Assembly (NCBI RefSeq): GCF_016464365.1
Contig: NZ_JADCUC010000004.1
Coordinates: forward strand, 124,001 to 188,000
Origin: Sandaracinobacteroides hominis
Lineage (GTDB): Bacteria > Pseudomonadota > Alphaproteobacteria > Sphingomonadales > Sphingomonadaceae
Reading direction: 5' to 3'
DNA length: 64,000 bases
Each line of letters starts with the position of its first letter. Positions within the stretch are counted from its first letter, which is position 1. A model generated the notes under the pieces. The model searched no databases, was not told the origin of the DNA, and saw nothing but the letters and a program-made list of their open reading frames with translations. Shown here piece after piece: positions 1 to 8,825 of the stretch. The position numbers were made by a program, and so were the translations under genes.

Positions 1-27
1 CCGGCAGCGCCAGGCGGTCCGCCAGTG

Positions 28-186
28 TCAGATCCCAATCAGCGCAATCGGATTCCGGAACACCCGCCACTGGATGCCGTCCGGCGGCACCAGCGATGGC
101 TCACCCACCGGATTGCGGAAATCGAAGCTCAGCTCGCGGGCGCCGTCGGCCTTCCCGGCCGGAGAAATCTGCTCCTGTGCGTTCAT
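28..186 (-). pseudogene. N-terminal fragment of an MpaB/DUF2236-like protein
   Basis: A 52-codon reading frame starts at an ATG on the minus strand with a good Shine-Dalgarno (GGAGG, 8 nt upstream) and ends at TGA at 28-30. The residues around 24-49 (DFRNPVGEP, PPDGIQWRVFRNPIAL) resemble, from memory, the N-terminus of DUF2236/MpaB-type oxygenases, which normally continue for about 250 more residues. The frame instead stops after IALIGI, so the gene looks truncated or frameshifted near the window edge. It diverges from the TetR gene at 247 and shares its operator region. It could alternatively be a genuine 52-aa protein; no function is claimed. Confidence 0.4.
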
Positions 187-204
187 CCGACACGCCTCCA
201 CACG

Positions 205-224
205 AGCCTATCAACTGATAGGCT
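205..224. promoter_or_regulatory. TetR-type palindromic operator
   Basis: A perfect 9-bp inverted repeat with a 2-nt centre (AGCCTATCA-AC-TGATAGGCT) lies between the divergent starts at 186 (minus) and 247 (plus). Position and symmetry fit an autoregulatory TetR operator controlling both directions. That the adjacent TetR binds it is inference. Confidence 0.7.
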
Positions 225-246
225 ATGCCGCAAGCCAGTTCATGCT

Positions 247-954
247 ATGCAAATCCCCATGGAATCCGCAGCCGCCGCCACCGCCACACCCCCCGGCACG
301 CGCGCCCCGCTCCACCAGCCCGCGCCAGACGCCACCGCCCGCCGCATCCTCGAAGCCGGCATGCGCGCCTTCGCCCGCGAAGGCTATGCCGGCGCCACCA
401 CCCGCATGATCGCCGCAGCCGCCGGCGTGACGCTTCCGGTGATCGCCTACCACTACGGCAACAAGGAAGGCCTGCACCGCGCCTGCGCCGAGGCGATCGT
501 CGGCTCCTACCGCGAACATATGCTGCCGCTGGTACTGGGCGCCCGCCGCGCGGCAGACACGCAGAGCCTGTCGTCCAGTGCCGCCGCCGTCCTGCTCGGC
601 CAGCTGCTCGATGCGCTGGTCTCCGCCATCGCCGCAGACCCCGAACAGCGCCTCGGCACCGATTTCGTCCTGCGCGAGATGACCGAGCAGGGCCCGGGCT
701 TCTCCCTCCTCTACCAGGAGCTGTGGCAGCCCGGCATCCTGCTGGTCGCCGATCTCCTCGCCATCGCCCGCGGCCACCAGTCTGCCGGCGAACAGGAACG
801 CACCGGGGCGCTGATGCTGCTCGCCTCGCTCACGGCCTTCACCACCCAGGCGCCGATCTCGCTGCCGGTGATGGGCTGGCAGGATCTGGGCGAAAGCCAC
901 CGCAGCAACATCGCCGCGCTGGCAAGGCAATTGCTGGCCGGACTGATCGCCTAA
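247..954 (+). CDS. TetR/AcrR family regulator, CecR-like
   Basis: A 235-residue one-component transcriptional regulator. Residues ~30-78 form the TetR helix-turn-helix (ARRILEAGMRAFAREGYAGATTRMIA, then AGVTLPVIAYHYGNKEGL). The C-terminal half (LLDALVSAIAAD, LREMTEQGPGFSLLYQ) resembles the DUF1956/CecR ligand-binding domain. The ATG at 247 was chosen because it places the HTH about 30 residues in and lies 22 nt after the palindrome; a longer open frame upstream runs through that palindrome and is unlikely to be coding. Its stop overlaps the stop of the TetR fragment on the other strand. The ligand is unknown; control of the divergent MpaB-like gene is plausible. Confidence 0.85.
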   Translation: MQIPMESAAAATATPPGTRAPLHQPAPDATARRILEAGMRAFAREGYAGATTRMIAAAAGVTLPVIAYHYGNKEGLHRACAEAIVGSYREHMLPLVLGARRAADTQSLSSSAAAVLLGQLLDALVSAIAADPEQRLGTDFVLREMTEQGPGFSLLYQELWQPGILLVADLLAIARGHQSAGEQERTGALMLLASLTAFTTQAPISLPVMGWQDLGESHRSNIAALARQLLAGLIA

Positions 955-1328
955 GCCAGCAGCCCGCGCAGAAGGATCTCGACCGTCTGCTCCCGATAGC
1001 GGATGTGCATCTCCGGATCGGCATTGGGAATGCCGCCAAACACCGCCGACAGCGTGAAGCGGTTGGAATAGAGCCCGTCCGCCGCACCGATGGTATTGAA
1101 GTAGAACAGCTTCGGGTCGATCGGCCGGAACGCGCCACTGGCCACCCCCTCCGCAATGATTCGCGCCTGCGCATGGGCAATCGGCTGCAGCAGCCCCTCG
1201 GCCACATGCTTCACCCGCAGCGGATCGGCCACCCGCACCAGCAGCCCTTCCTTGCTGCCGAAGAAATAGCGGATCATCGCATGGTTCACCCCGGCGCGGG
1301 CGGCAATGGCGACAATGCCGATATCCAT
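951..1328 (-). pseudogene. TetR family regulator fragment lacking HTH helix 1
   Basis: The 125-residue frame begins inside a TetR DNA-binding domain (IVAIAARAGVNHAMIRYFFGSKEGLL) and continues through a normal-looking TetR C-terminal domain. The usual ~20 residues that form helix 1 and the start of helix 2 are absent, and an in-frame TGA sits six codons upstream of the only ATG. I see no in-frame continuation upstream, so the gene appears 5'-truncated by deletion next to the acyl-CoA ligase gene. If expressed, it could dimerise but probably not bind DNA normally. It is convergent with the intact TetR gene, with stops overlapping by 3 bp. Confidence 0.65.
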
Positions 1329-1444
1329 CGTGTCCGCGGCGCTTCAACTTCCAGGGGCGGCACCCCTGCGAATGAACAGGCGCAGTTGCCGCCGGCTTGT
1401 ACCATCAAGTGCAGGCCGGCGGAGGCCTGAGGGAGAGAATTGAG

Positions 1445-3016
1445 ATGGCGAAGGTGAATTTCGAGCGGATGCACACGCTGGGCGACATAGTCCGCGTCCA
1501 CGCCGACGAACGGCCCCAGGCGATCGCCTTCGAGTTCGAAGGCCGCTCCACCACATTCGCCCAGCTGAACGCCCACACCAACCAGATCGCCAACGCCCTC
1601 CTTGCCGCCGGCGTCCGGCAGGGCCAGCGCATCGCCTATGTCGGCAAGAACAGCGACCAGTATTTCGAACTGCTGCTGGGCGCCGCCAAGGCCGGCATCG
1701 TCATGGTCCCCGTCGGCTGGCGCCTCGCCCCGCCCGAGATCGCCTACATCGTCGAAAATGCGGAGGCGCAGATCCTCTTCGTCGGCCCGGAATTCGTCGA
1801 TCTGGTAAAGGTCCACGCGGCAACGCTGGGCGACACCCGGCCCGTGATCGCCACCGAAACCCCGGCCTTCGAAGCCTGGCGCGACGCCCAGCCCGCCAGC
1901 GAACCCGCCGCAACGGTCAAATCCTCCGACGTCACCATCCAGCTCTACACCTCGGGCACCACCGGCAAGCCCAAGGGCGCTATGCTCACGCACGACAATC
2001 TGCTCACCGGCCGCAAGATCAGCATGGCGAACCCCATGCCATGGAACGACTGGGGCCCCGACGACATCAGTCTCGTCGCCATGCCCGTCGCCCACATCGG
2101 CGGCACCGGCTGGGGCCTCGTCGGCCTCGTCAACGGCGCCAAGGGCATCGTCGCCCGCGAATTCGATCCGCTGAAGGTGCTCGACTATATCGAGCACGAC
2201 AAGGTGTCGAAGATGTTCATGGTGCCTGCCGCGCTGCAGATCGTCGTCCGCCAGCCGCGCGCCCGCGAGATCGACTACAGCCGGATGAAATATATCCTCT
2301 ACGGCGCCTCCCCCATCCCGCTCGACCTGCTGCGCGAATGCATGGAGGTGTTCGGCTGCGGCTTCTGCCAGCAATATGGGATGACAGAGACGACAGGCAC
2401 CATCGTCTACCTGCCCCCCGAAGACCACGACCCCGCCGGCAACCAGCGGATGCGCGCCGCCGGCCTGCCGCTCCCCGGAGTCGAGATCAAGGTGGTCGAC
2501 GCCGACGGCAACGAGCTCCCGCGCGGCGAGGTCGGCGAAGTCGCCACGCGCAGCTACGCCAACATGGCCGGCTACTGGAAGCTCGACGAAGCGACCAGGG
2601 CCACCGTCGCCGAAGACGGCTGGCTGCGCACCGGCGACGCCGGCTACATGGACGCGGACGGCTATCTCTTCATCCAGGACCGGGTGAAGGACATGATCAT
2701 TTCCGGCGGCGAGAATGTCTATCCGGCGGAAGTCGAAAGCGCCGTATACGGCCACCCGGCCGTCGCCGAAGTCGCCGTGATCGGCGTCCCCGACGAGAAA
2801 TGGGGAGAGGCGGTAAAGGCCGTCGTCGTCGCCAGGCCCGGCATGACGATCGACCCGGAAGACATCATCGCCTTCGCCCGCAGCCGCATCGCCTCGTTCA
2901 AGGCGCCGAAGTCGGTCGACATCATCGCCGCCCTTCCCCGCAACGCCTCGGGCAAGATCCTCCGCCGCGAACTGCGCGAGCCCTATTGGGCGGGCAAGAC
3001 CCGCAGGGTGAACTGA
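1445..3016 (+). CDS. Fatty-acid (acyl) CoA ligase, AMP-forming
   Basis: A 523-residue ANL-superfamily adenylating enzyme that should convert a carboxylic acid, ATP and CoA to acyl-CoA. The phosphate-binding loop YTSGTTGKPKGAMLTH is at ~168. It is followed by QYGMTETTG, the GWLRTGDAG and DRVKDMIISGGENVYP motifs, and the C-terminal catalytic-lysine region PRNASGKILRRELRE. The ATG at 1445 follows a purine-rich stretch (GGGAGAG). TGATG coupling to the acyl-CoA dehydrogenase gene indicates a two-gene operon for activating and then oxidising a fatty or alicyclic acid. The substrate cannot be told from sequence alone. Confidence 0.9.
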   Translation: MAKVNFERMHTLGDIVRVHADERPQAIAFEFEGRSTTFAQLNAHTNQIANALLAAGVRQGQRIAYVGKNSDQYFELLLGAAKAGIVMVPVGWRLAPPEIAYIVENAEAQILFVGPEFVDLVKVHAATLGDTRPVIATETPAFEAWRDAQPASEPAATVKSSDVTIQLYTSGTTGKPKGAMLTHDNLLTGRKISMANPMPWNDWGPDDISLVAMPVAHIGGTGWGLVGLVNGAKGIVAREFDPLKVLDYIEHDKVSKMFMVPAALQIVVRQPRAREIDYSRMKYILYGASPIPLDLLRECMEVFGCGFCQQYGMTETTGTIVYLPPEDHDPAGNQRMRAAGLPLPGVEIKVVDADGNELPRGEVGEVATRSYANMAGYWKLDEATRATVAEDGWLRTGDAGYMDADGYLFIQDRVKDMIISGGENVYPAEVESAVYGHPAVAEVAVIGVPDEKWGEAVKAVVVARPGMTIDPEDIIAFARSRIASFKAPKSVDIIAALPRNASGKILRRELREPYWAGKTRRVN

Positions 3017-4215
3017 TGCAGCCCGATCTCGCATCTGCGGACTTCTCGAAAGAGGACCTCGCCTTCCGCGACGAAGTCCGTGCCTTCCTGGCCAGCGAAC
3101 TGACACCCGAACTGCGCGAGGCAGGCGCCCGCCAGACCTCCGTCTTCATCGACAAGCAGTGGAACCTCGCCTGGCAGGCGATCCTGCACAAGCGCGGCTG
3201 GGTCGCCCCCGACTGGCCCGTCGAATATGGCGGCACCGGCTGGAGCGAAACCCGGCGCTGGATCTTCGCCAGCGAATGCGCCGCGGCATCGGCCCCGTCG
3301 CTCGCGCCGCAGGGCCTGAAGATGGTCGCCCCCGTCCTCATGCGCTACGGCACCCCCGGGCAGAAGGCGCACTATCTCCCCCGCATCCTCTCGGGAGAGG
3401 ACTACTGGTGCCAGGGCTACAGCGAGCCCGGCTCCGGCTCCGATCTCGCCAGCCTGCGCATGGCCGCCGTGCCCGATGGCGATGATTACATCCTCAACGG
3501 CTCCAAGATCTGGACCACCCACGCCCATTTCGCCAACCGCATCTTCTGCCTCGTCCGCACCTCCACCGCCGGCAAGCCGCAGGAGGGCATCACCTTCCTG
3601 CTGATCGACATGGAGACGCCGGGCATCACCGTCCGCCCCATCCTCTCGCTCTCGGGCGATCACGACCTCAACGAAGTCTTCTTCGACGATGTCCGCGTGC
3701 CGCAGGCCAACCGCGTCGGCGCCGAGAACGATGGATGGACCGTGGCCAAGGTTCTCCTCGAATTCGAACGCGGCGGCCGCGCCTCGGCAGGCCTGAAGGC
3801 CGGCCTCAGGCGCGTGAAGGAACAGGCTTCGGGCGAAGGCGTGCTTTCAGACCCGGCCTTCCGCCGCCGCTTCGTCGAGATGGAAATCACCCTCTCCGCC
3901 ATAGAAGCCACCGAACAACGCATCCTCTCCGCCGTCACCGGCGGCAAGAATCCCGGCCCGCTCTCCTCCCTGCTCAAGGTGCAGAGCACCGAGGCGATGC
4001 AGAAGATCGACGAACTCGGGATAGAAGCTGCCAGCCTCTACGGCTCGGTCGAGCAAACCGCGGCCCGCCAGCCGATGAGCCAGCTCCCCACCGTCGGCCC
4101 CGAACACAGCCTCACCGCCATGCCGCGCTACTATAATAACCGAGCCGCCAGCATCTACGGCGGCTCCAACGAAATCCAACGAAACCTGATGGCAAGGCTT
4201 CTGCTGGGCCTATAG
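3016..4215 (+). CDS. Acyl-CoA dehydrogenase
   Basis: A 399-residue FAD-dependent acyl-CoA dehydrogenase introducing an alpha-beta double bond into an acyl-CoA. The N-terminal helical domain is followed by the family signature YSEPGSGSDLASL (~136-148) and KIWTTHAHFA, a beta domain (VFFDDVRVP), and the C-terminal helical domain ending SIYGGSNEIQRNLMARLLLGL. The start codon overlaps the ligase stop (TGATG), so translation is coupled. Length and motifs match the subgroup often found with steroid or alicyclic acid degradation, but the substrate is not determined by what is visible here. Confidence 0.9.
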   Translation: MQPDLASADFSKEDLAFRDEVRAFLASELTPELREAGARQTSVFIDKQWNLAWQAILHKRGWVAPDWPVEYGGTGWSETRRWIFASECAAASAPSLAPQGLKMVAPVLMRYGTPGQKAHYLPRILSGEDYWCQGYSEPGSGSDLASLRMAAVPDGDDYILNGSKIWTTHAHFANRIFCLVRTSTAGKPQEGITFLLIDMETPGITVRPILSLSGDHDLNEVFFDDVRVPQANRVGAENDGWTVAKVLLEFERGGRASAGLKAGLRRVKEQASGEGVLSDPAFRRRFVEMEITLSAIEATEQRILSAVTGGKNPGPLSSLLKVQSTEAMQKIDELGIEAASLYGSVEQTAARQPMSQLPTVGPEHSLTAMPRYYNNRAASIYGGSNEIQRNLMARLLLGL

Positions 4216-4299
4216 GGCGCTGCCCGGGCAGGAACGGGGGGGAGGATCAGACATCCACACCTGCTGATAGCCACCCATCACCTGACCACCCATCACCCA

Positions 4300-4425
4300 C
4301 TCAGGCTGAGCCTCCACCCACCCAGGCTTAGCTGCCACCCACTCAGGCTGAGCCTCCACCCACTCAGGCTGAGCCTCCCCCTACTCAGGTTTAGCCTCCC
4401 CCCGCTCAGGCTGAGCTTGTCGAAG
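4300..4425. repeat. Six 21-bp tandem repeats ending in a REP-like sequence
   Basis: Units begin at 4300, 4321, 4342, 4363, 4384 and 4405, a strict 21-bp period. The core is CTCAGGCTGAGCCT, itself a short palindrome. Units 2 and 5 are diverged. The last unit runs into GAGCTTGTCGAAGCC, which I recognise as a sequence widely dispersed in sphingomonad intergenic regions. The 320-bp gap between the acyl-CoA dehydrogenase and the dehydratase (4216-4535) holds this array plus an AT-rich stretch (4450-4480) that may carry the dehydratase promoter. I see no gene in it. Confidence 0.85.
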
Positions 4426-4535
4426 CCCAAAGGCCTCGGCCGCTTCCGCCTTTTATCATATTAATCTCTTTCTAAACACAAACCCCCACGCTATCACCCG
4501 ACCGCAGGCAGAATAACAACGCTGCGGGAGAGACC

Positions 4536-6386
4536 ATGGGACCCAATGGAGACGAACCGGCAGCCGACGGCGCACGCCTGCCATCCCGCGCAGCCGCACG
4601 TCTGCCATCCCGCGCAGCCGCGCGCCCGCCACTCCGCTCCCGCGCCTGGTTCGACAACCCCGAAAACCCCGACATGACCGCGCTCTACATAGAGCGCTAC
4701 CTGAACTACGGCCTCAGCCTCGAAGAACTGCAATCCGGCCGCCCCATCATCGGCATCGCCCAGACCGGCTCCGACCTCGCCCCCTGCAACCGCCACCACA
4801 TCGTGCTGGCAGATCGCGTGAAGCAGGGCATCCGCGAAGCCGGCGGCATCGCCATCGAATTCCCCGTCCACCCGATCCAGGAAACCGGCAAGCGCCCCAC
4901 CGCCGGCCTCGATCGCAACCTCGCCTATCTCGGCCTCGTAGAGCTGCTGCACGGCTATCCGATCGACGGCGTCGTCCTCACCATCGGCTGCGACAAGACC
5001 ACGCCCGCCTGCCTGATGGCGGCCGCCACCATGAACATCCCGGCCATCGCGCTGTCCGTAGGCCCCATGCTCAACGGCCATTTCAAGGGCGAGCGCACGG
5101 GCTCCGGCACCATCATCTGGAAGGCACGCGAAATGCTCGCTGCCGGCGAGATCGACTACAAGGGCTTCATCGCCCTCGTCGCCTCCTCGGCCCCCTCCAC
5201 CGGCTTCTGCAACACCATGGGCACGGCGACGACGATGAACGCGCTCACCGAGGCGCTTGGCATGTCGCTACCCGGCTCCGCCGCCATCCCCGCCCCGCAC
5301 CGCGACCGCCAGCAATGCGCCTGGGAAACCGGCCGTCAGATCGTGGAAATGGTGGAAACCAACCGCCGCCCGTCCGACATCCTCACCCGCGCTGCCTTCC
5401 TCAACGCGATCCGGGTCAACTCGGCCATCGGCGGCTCCACCAACGCGCCGATCCACCTGAACGCCATCGCCCGCCACATCGGGGTCGAACTCACGCTCGC
5501 CGATTGGGAAAGCCACGGCGCCGACATCCCGCTGCTGGTCAACATGCAGCCGGCGGGCGAATATCTGGGCGAGGATTTCTACCGCGCCGGCGGCGTCCCG
5601 GCGGTCATGGGCGAACTCCTCGCCGCCGGCCTGCTGGATGGCTCCGCCCTCACCGCCAACGGCAAGTCAGTCGCCGAAAACGTCGAGGCCGACCGCACGC
5701 AGGACGCCCGCGTCATCCGCCCGTTCGCCGATCCGCTGATGGAAAAGGCCGGCCTCACCATCCTCTCGGGCAACCTCTTCGACAGCGCCGTCATGAAGCG
5801 CAGCGTCATCACCCCGCAATACCGCGCCGCCTATCTCAGCAACCCGGACGATCCGGACGCCTTTGAGGCCACCGCCTTCGTCTTCGACGGCCCCGAAGAT
5901 TATCATGCCCGCATCGACGATCCCTCGCTGGGCATCGACGAAAACAGCATCCTCATCATGCGCGGCGCCGGCCCGGTCGGCTATCCGGGCGGCGCCGAAG
6001 TGGTGAACATGCGCCCGCCCGCCGCCCTCATCCGCGCCGGCGTCCACGCGCTCCCCTGCCTCGGCGACGGCCGCCAGTCCGGCACCAGCGGCAGCCCGTC
6101 TATCCTCAACGCCTCCCCCGAAGCGGCCGTCGGCGGCGGCCTCAGCCTGATCCGCAGCGGCGACCGCGTCCGCGTCGACCTCGGCAAGCGCCGCGTCGAC
6201 CTCCTCGTCAGCGAAGCCGAACTCGCCAGCCGCCGCATCGACGACAGCTACATCCCGGCCTCGCAGACGCCCTGGCAGGAAATCCACCGCAACCTCGTCG
6301 GCCAGTTCGAAACCGGCGCCGTGCTGGAAAACGCCGTCAAATATCAGCGCCTCGCCGAAAAGGGCCTACCGCGCGACAGCCATTAG
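4536..6386 (+). CDS. IlvD/Edd-family sugar-acid dehydratase (D-xylonate dehydratase-like)
   Basis: A 616-residue Fe-S dehydratase converting an aldonate to a 2-keto-3-deoxy-aldonate. It shows [21 protein letters not shown], the cluster and active-site blocks [31 protein letters not shown] and [20 protein letters not shown], and C-terminal [21 protein letters not shown]. This pattern matches Caulobacter-type xylonate dehydratase (XylD, ~590 aa) and related arabinonate/galactonate dehydratases. The start at 4536 is backed by GGGAGAG 5 nt upstream; the extra N-terminal ~30 residues come from a 24-bp tandem repeat. It ends 4 bp inside the convergent GntR gene. The substrate may be xylonate or galactonate given the neighbours. 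Confidence 0.85.
   Translation: MGPNGDEPAADGARLPSRAAARLPSRAAARPPLRSRAWFDNPENPDMTALYIERYLNYGLSLEELQSGRPIIGIAQTGSDLAPCNRHHIVLADRVKQGIREAGGIAIEFPVHPIQETGKRPTAGLDRNLAYLGLVELLHGYPIDGVVLTIGCDKTTPACLMAAATMNIPAIALSVGPMLNGHFKGERTGSGTIIWKAREMLAAGEIDYKGFIALVASSAPSTGFCNTMGTATTMNALTEALGMSLPGSAAIPAPHRDRQQCAWETGRQIVEMVETNRRPSDILTRAAFLNAIRVNSAIGGSTNAPIHLNAIARHIGVELTLADWESHGADIPLLVNMQPAGEYLGEDFYRAGGVPAVMGELLAAGLLDGSALTANGKSVAENVEADRTQDARVIRPFADPLMEKAGLTILSGNLFDSAVMKRSVITPQYRAAYLSNPDDPDAFEATAFVFDGPEDYHARIDDPSLGIDENSILIMRGAGPVGYPGGAEVVNMRPPAALIRAGVHALPCLGDGRQSGTSGSPSILNASPEAAVGGGLSLIRSGDRVRVDLGKRRVDLLVSEAELASRRIDDSYIPASQTPWQEIHRNLVGQFETGAVLENAVKYQRLAEKGLPRDSH
4572..4643 (+). repeat. 24-bp in-frame tandem repeat (three units) in the dehydratase N-terminus
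   Basis: Units at 4572-4595, 4596-4619 and 4620-4643 encode [16 protein letters not shown] and the diverged ARPPLRSR. The first two differ at a single base. The period is a multiple of three, so copy-number changes would keep the reading frame and vary only a disordered N-terminal tail. Confidence 0.85.
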
Positions 6387-7120
6387 GGCTCCACCCCCGG
6401 CACATCGGCGGCCTCGTCGATCAGTTCCAGCACATCGCCGATGATCCCCCGCATCGCCGCCCGCGCCGCTTCCGGATCGCCCTGCGCAATCGCCTCCGCC
6501 ACCGCGCCATGATCGGCAACGCTCGCCGACCGTCCCTTGATCCGGTTGGTAAAGCGGATCGAGGTCTTCAAAGCCGTCGCCACCATCTGCCGGAACTGGT
6601 TGTAGAAGGGGTTCTGCGACGCCTGCAGCACCGCCACATGAAAGGCGATGTCCGCCTCCAGCGTATCGTCCAGCCCGCGCTCGGCCGCCTCCATCCGCGC
6701 CAGCCCCTCGCGGATCCGCTCCAGGTCGGCCGGCTCATGGTACCGCGCCGCCAGCGAAGCCGCCTCCGGCTCGATGGCGATCCTCAGCTCGTTGAAATGC
6801 CGCAACAGTTCGACGGAGAATTTCCGCTCCAGGATCCAGCGCAGCACATCGCTGTCAAACAGGTTCCAGGCGGCGGGCGGCTGCACGATCGTGCCCTGCC
6901 GCGGCCGCGCGCTCACCAGCCCCTTGGCGGTCAGCATCTTCACGGCTTCCCGCGTCACCGAGCGGCTGACGCCGTGCGCCTTCGCAATCTCCGCCTCGGT
7001 CGGGAAAGGCCGCGCTTCATAGCGCCCGGTCACGATCGCCCGCCCCAGCACGTCCAGCATGCCATGCGTCAGGTTGCGGCCCAGGCCTTCCCCTCCGTTC
7101 GCGTTGGCGTTGTTCGGCAT
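6383..7120 (-). CDS. GntR/FadR (FCD-domain) regulator of the sugar-acid genes
   Basis: A 245-residue regulator. The winged helix is at ~30-90 ([46 protein letters not shown]). An FCD all-helical effector domain follows, with the metal/ligand pattern [24 protein letters not shown] and a late histidine ([11 protein letters not shown]). The ATG at 7120 was preferred because AAGGGAG precedes it; the longer upstream frame crosses the promoter. It diverges from the symporter gene, and an operator-like site lies between them. FCD regulators of this type sense hexonates or keto-deoxy acids and repress catabolic genes; galactonate or KDGal is a reasonable guess. Confidence 0.85.
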   Translation of the reverse strand: MPNNANANGGEGLGRNLTHGMLDVLGRAIVTGRYEARPFPTEAEIAKAHGVSRSVTREAVKMLTAKGLVSARPRQGTIVQPPAAWNLFDSDVLRWILERKFSVELLRHFNELRIAIEPEAASLAARYHEPADLERIREGLARMEAAERGLDDTLEADIAFHVAVLQASQNPFYNQFRQMVATALKTSIRFTNRIKGRSASVADHGAVAEAIAQGDPEAARAAMRGIIGDVLELIDEAADVPGVEP

Positions 7121-7184
7121 GCTCTCCCTTGCAGCCGGCGGGCAATATCGCGTGGGCCGCGCCGATCTCTCTTTACTCCATCGT

Positions 7185-7197
7185 TTTGTCGTATAAA
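7185..7197. promoter_or_regulatory. Putative GntR/FadR operator, copy 1
   Basis: TTTGTCGTATAAA is an imperfect inverted repeat between the divergent GntR gene and the symporter gene. Read on the minus strand, its 18-bp context (7183-7200) matches the site at 10403-10420 at 16 of 18 positions (consensus TGATTTATACGAYAAA). That this GntR protein binds it is inference. Confidence 0.7.
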
Positions 7198-7244
7198 TCA
7201 ATCGACAAGCGCAAGCGCAAAAATGCGCCCCGCCGGGAGGGGAA

Positions 7245-8825
7245 GTGTCCGTGGGTCTTGCCACAATCGATCTGGTCGTCGTCGCCGCCTACGCCATCGG
7301 CATCTTCGCGCTCGCCCAATGGGTGTCCCGCGAAAAGGCCGGCCACGAACGCAACAGCACCGATTACTTCCTCGCGTCCAAGGCGTTGCCCTGGTGGGCC
7401 ATCGGCGCCTCGCTCATCGCCGCCAACATCTCCGCCGAGCAGATCGTCGGCATGTCCGGCTCCGGCTATGCCATCGGCCTCGCCATCGCCTCCTATGAAT
7501 GGATGGCCGCCGCCACGCTGCTGATCGTCGGCAAATGGTTCCTGCCGATCTTCCTCGCCAACGACATTCACACCATGCCGCAGTTCCTGAACGAACGATA
7601 TGGCCCGCGCATCCGCACGCTGATGGCGGTGTTCTGGCTCGGCCTCTACATCTTCGTGAACCTCACCTCGATCATCTGGCTCGGCTCCATCGCCGTCTCC
7701 GGCGTCACCGGCCTCGACCAGACCATCGCCCTCATCGGCCTCGGCCTCTTCGCCCTCCTCTACCAGCTCTGGGGCGGGCTGAAGGCCGTCGCCATGACCG
7801 ACATCGTGCAGGTGACGCTGCTGGTGCTCGGCGGCCTCATCGTCTCCGGCCTCACGCTCAACGAAATCAGCGGCGGGCAGGGCATCATCGCCGGCTTCCA
7901 CCGCCTTACCGAACTGCAGCCCGGCCACTTCGACATGATCCTCTCCAGGGACCATCCCTTCTATCGCGATCTCCCCGGCCTATCGGTCGTCATCGGCGGC
8001 ATGTGGATCGCCAACCTCAGCTACTGGGGCTTCAACCAGTATATCATCCAGCGCGCGCTCGCCGCGAAATCGCTGGCGGAAGCGCAGAAGGGCATCGTCT
8101 TCGCTGCCTTCCTGAAACTGCTGATGCCGGTCATCATCGTCCTGCCCGGAATTGCCGCCGTCGTGCTCGCACCGAATCTGGAGCGCCCCGATCAAGCCTA
8201 TCCCACGATGATGCGCCTGCTGCCGCCCGGCCTGCTCGGCCTCGTCTTCGCAGCGCTGGTGGCGGCGATCATCGCGTCGACCGCCTCCAAGATCAACTCC
8301 ATCGCCACCATCTTCACGCTCGATCTCTATGCGCAAAAAGGGGGCGCCCAGCGCCAGGACGTCTCCGAGCATCGCCTCGTCACCGTCGGCCGTACCGCCG
8401 CCGCGGTCGCGATCCTGCTCGCCATCGTCACCGCCCGGCCACTGTTGGGCAGCTTCGACCAGGCCTTCCAGTACATCCAGGAATATACCGGCTTCTTCAC
8501 GCCGGGCATCGTCGTCATCTTCCTGCTCGGCCTGTTCTGGCCGCGCGCCACAGAGGCCGGCGCCCTTACCGCCGCGGTCGTTTCGTTCGGCGGCTCGCTG
8601 CTGCTGAAGTTCCTGGCGCCGGAAATCCCCTTCATCGATCGGATGGCCATCGTCTTCTTCGCTGCACTGGCGCTCGCCGTCATCGTCTCGCTGGCGCGCC
8701 CGCAACCGGCGGCGACCAACCGCATCGTCACCAGGGGGGTGTCCACCGCAACGCCGACCAGCTTCAACGTCGCGGCGCTCGCGGTCGTGGCGATCCTCAT
8801 CGCCCTCTACGCCAGCTGGTGGTAA
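7245..8825 (+). CDS. Sodium/solute symporter (SSS family), sugar or sugar-acid transporter
   Basis: A 526-residue inner-membrane protein with about 14 hydrophobic segments and the SSS pattern: N-terminal VSREKAGHERNSTDYFLASKALPWWAIGASLIAANISAEQIVGMSGSGYA, then GFNQYIIQRALAAKS and ASTASKINSIATIFTLDLY. These resemble SglT-type Na+/galactose transporters. The start is GTG at 7245 behind GGGAGGGGA. Its stop overlaps the next gene's GTG, so the symporter, KDGal kinase and KDPGal aldolase form a coupled operon. Substrate by context: galactose, xylose or an aldonate released from oligosaccharides. Confidence 0.88.
   Translation: MSVGLATIDLVVVAAYAIGIFALAQWVSREKAGHERNSTDYFLASKALPWWAIGASLIAANISAEQIVGMSGSGYAIGLAIASYEWMAAATLLIVGKWFLPIFLANDIHTMPQFLNERYGPRIRTLMAVFWLGLYIFVNLTSIIWLGSIAVSGVTGLDQTIALIGLGLFALLYQLWGGLKAVAMTDIVQVTLLVLGGLIVSGLTLNEISGGQGIIAGFHRLTELQPGHFDMILSRDHPFYRDLPGLSVVIGGMWIANLSYWGFNQYIIQRALAAKSLAEAQKGIVFAAFLKLLMPVIIVLPGIAAVVLAPNLERPDQAYPTMMRLLPPGLLGLVFAALVAAIIASTASKINSIATIFTLDLYAQKGGAQRQDVSEHRLVTVGRTAAAVAILLAIVTARPLLGSFDQAFQYIQEYTGFFTPGIVVIFLLGLFWPRATEAGALTAAVVSFGGSLLLKFLAPEIPFIDRMAIVFFAALALAVIVSLARPQPAATNRIVTRGVSTATPTSFNVAALAVVAILIALYASWW

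Noticed and set aside
1286-3106. 606-codon minus-strand ORF opposite the acyl-CoA ligase gene
   Set aside because: It is antisense to a gene with full AMP-ligase motifs; its translation is a low-complexity Gly/Asp/Val-rich string typical of GC-rich shadow frames.
4300-4425. CRISPR array interpretation of the 21-bp repeats
   Set aside because: Repeats are directly contiguous without unique spacers and no cas genes are present.
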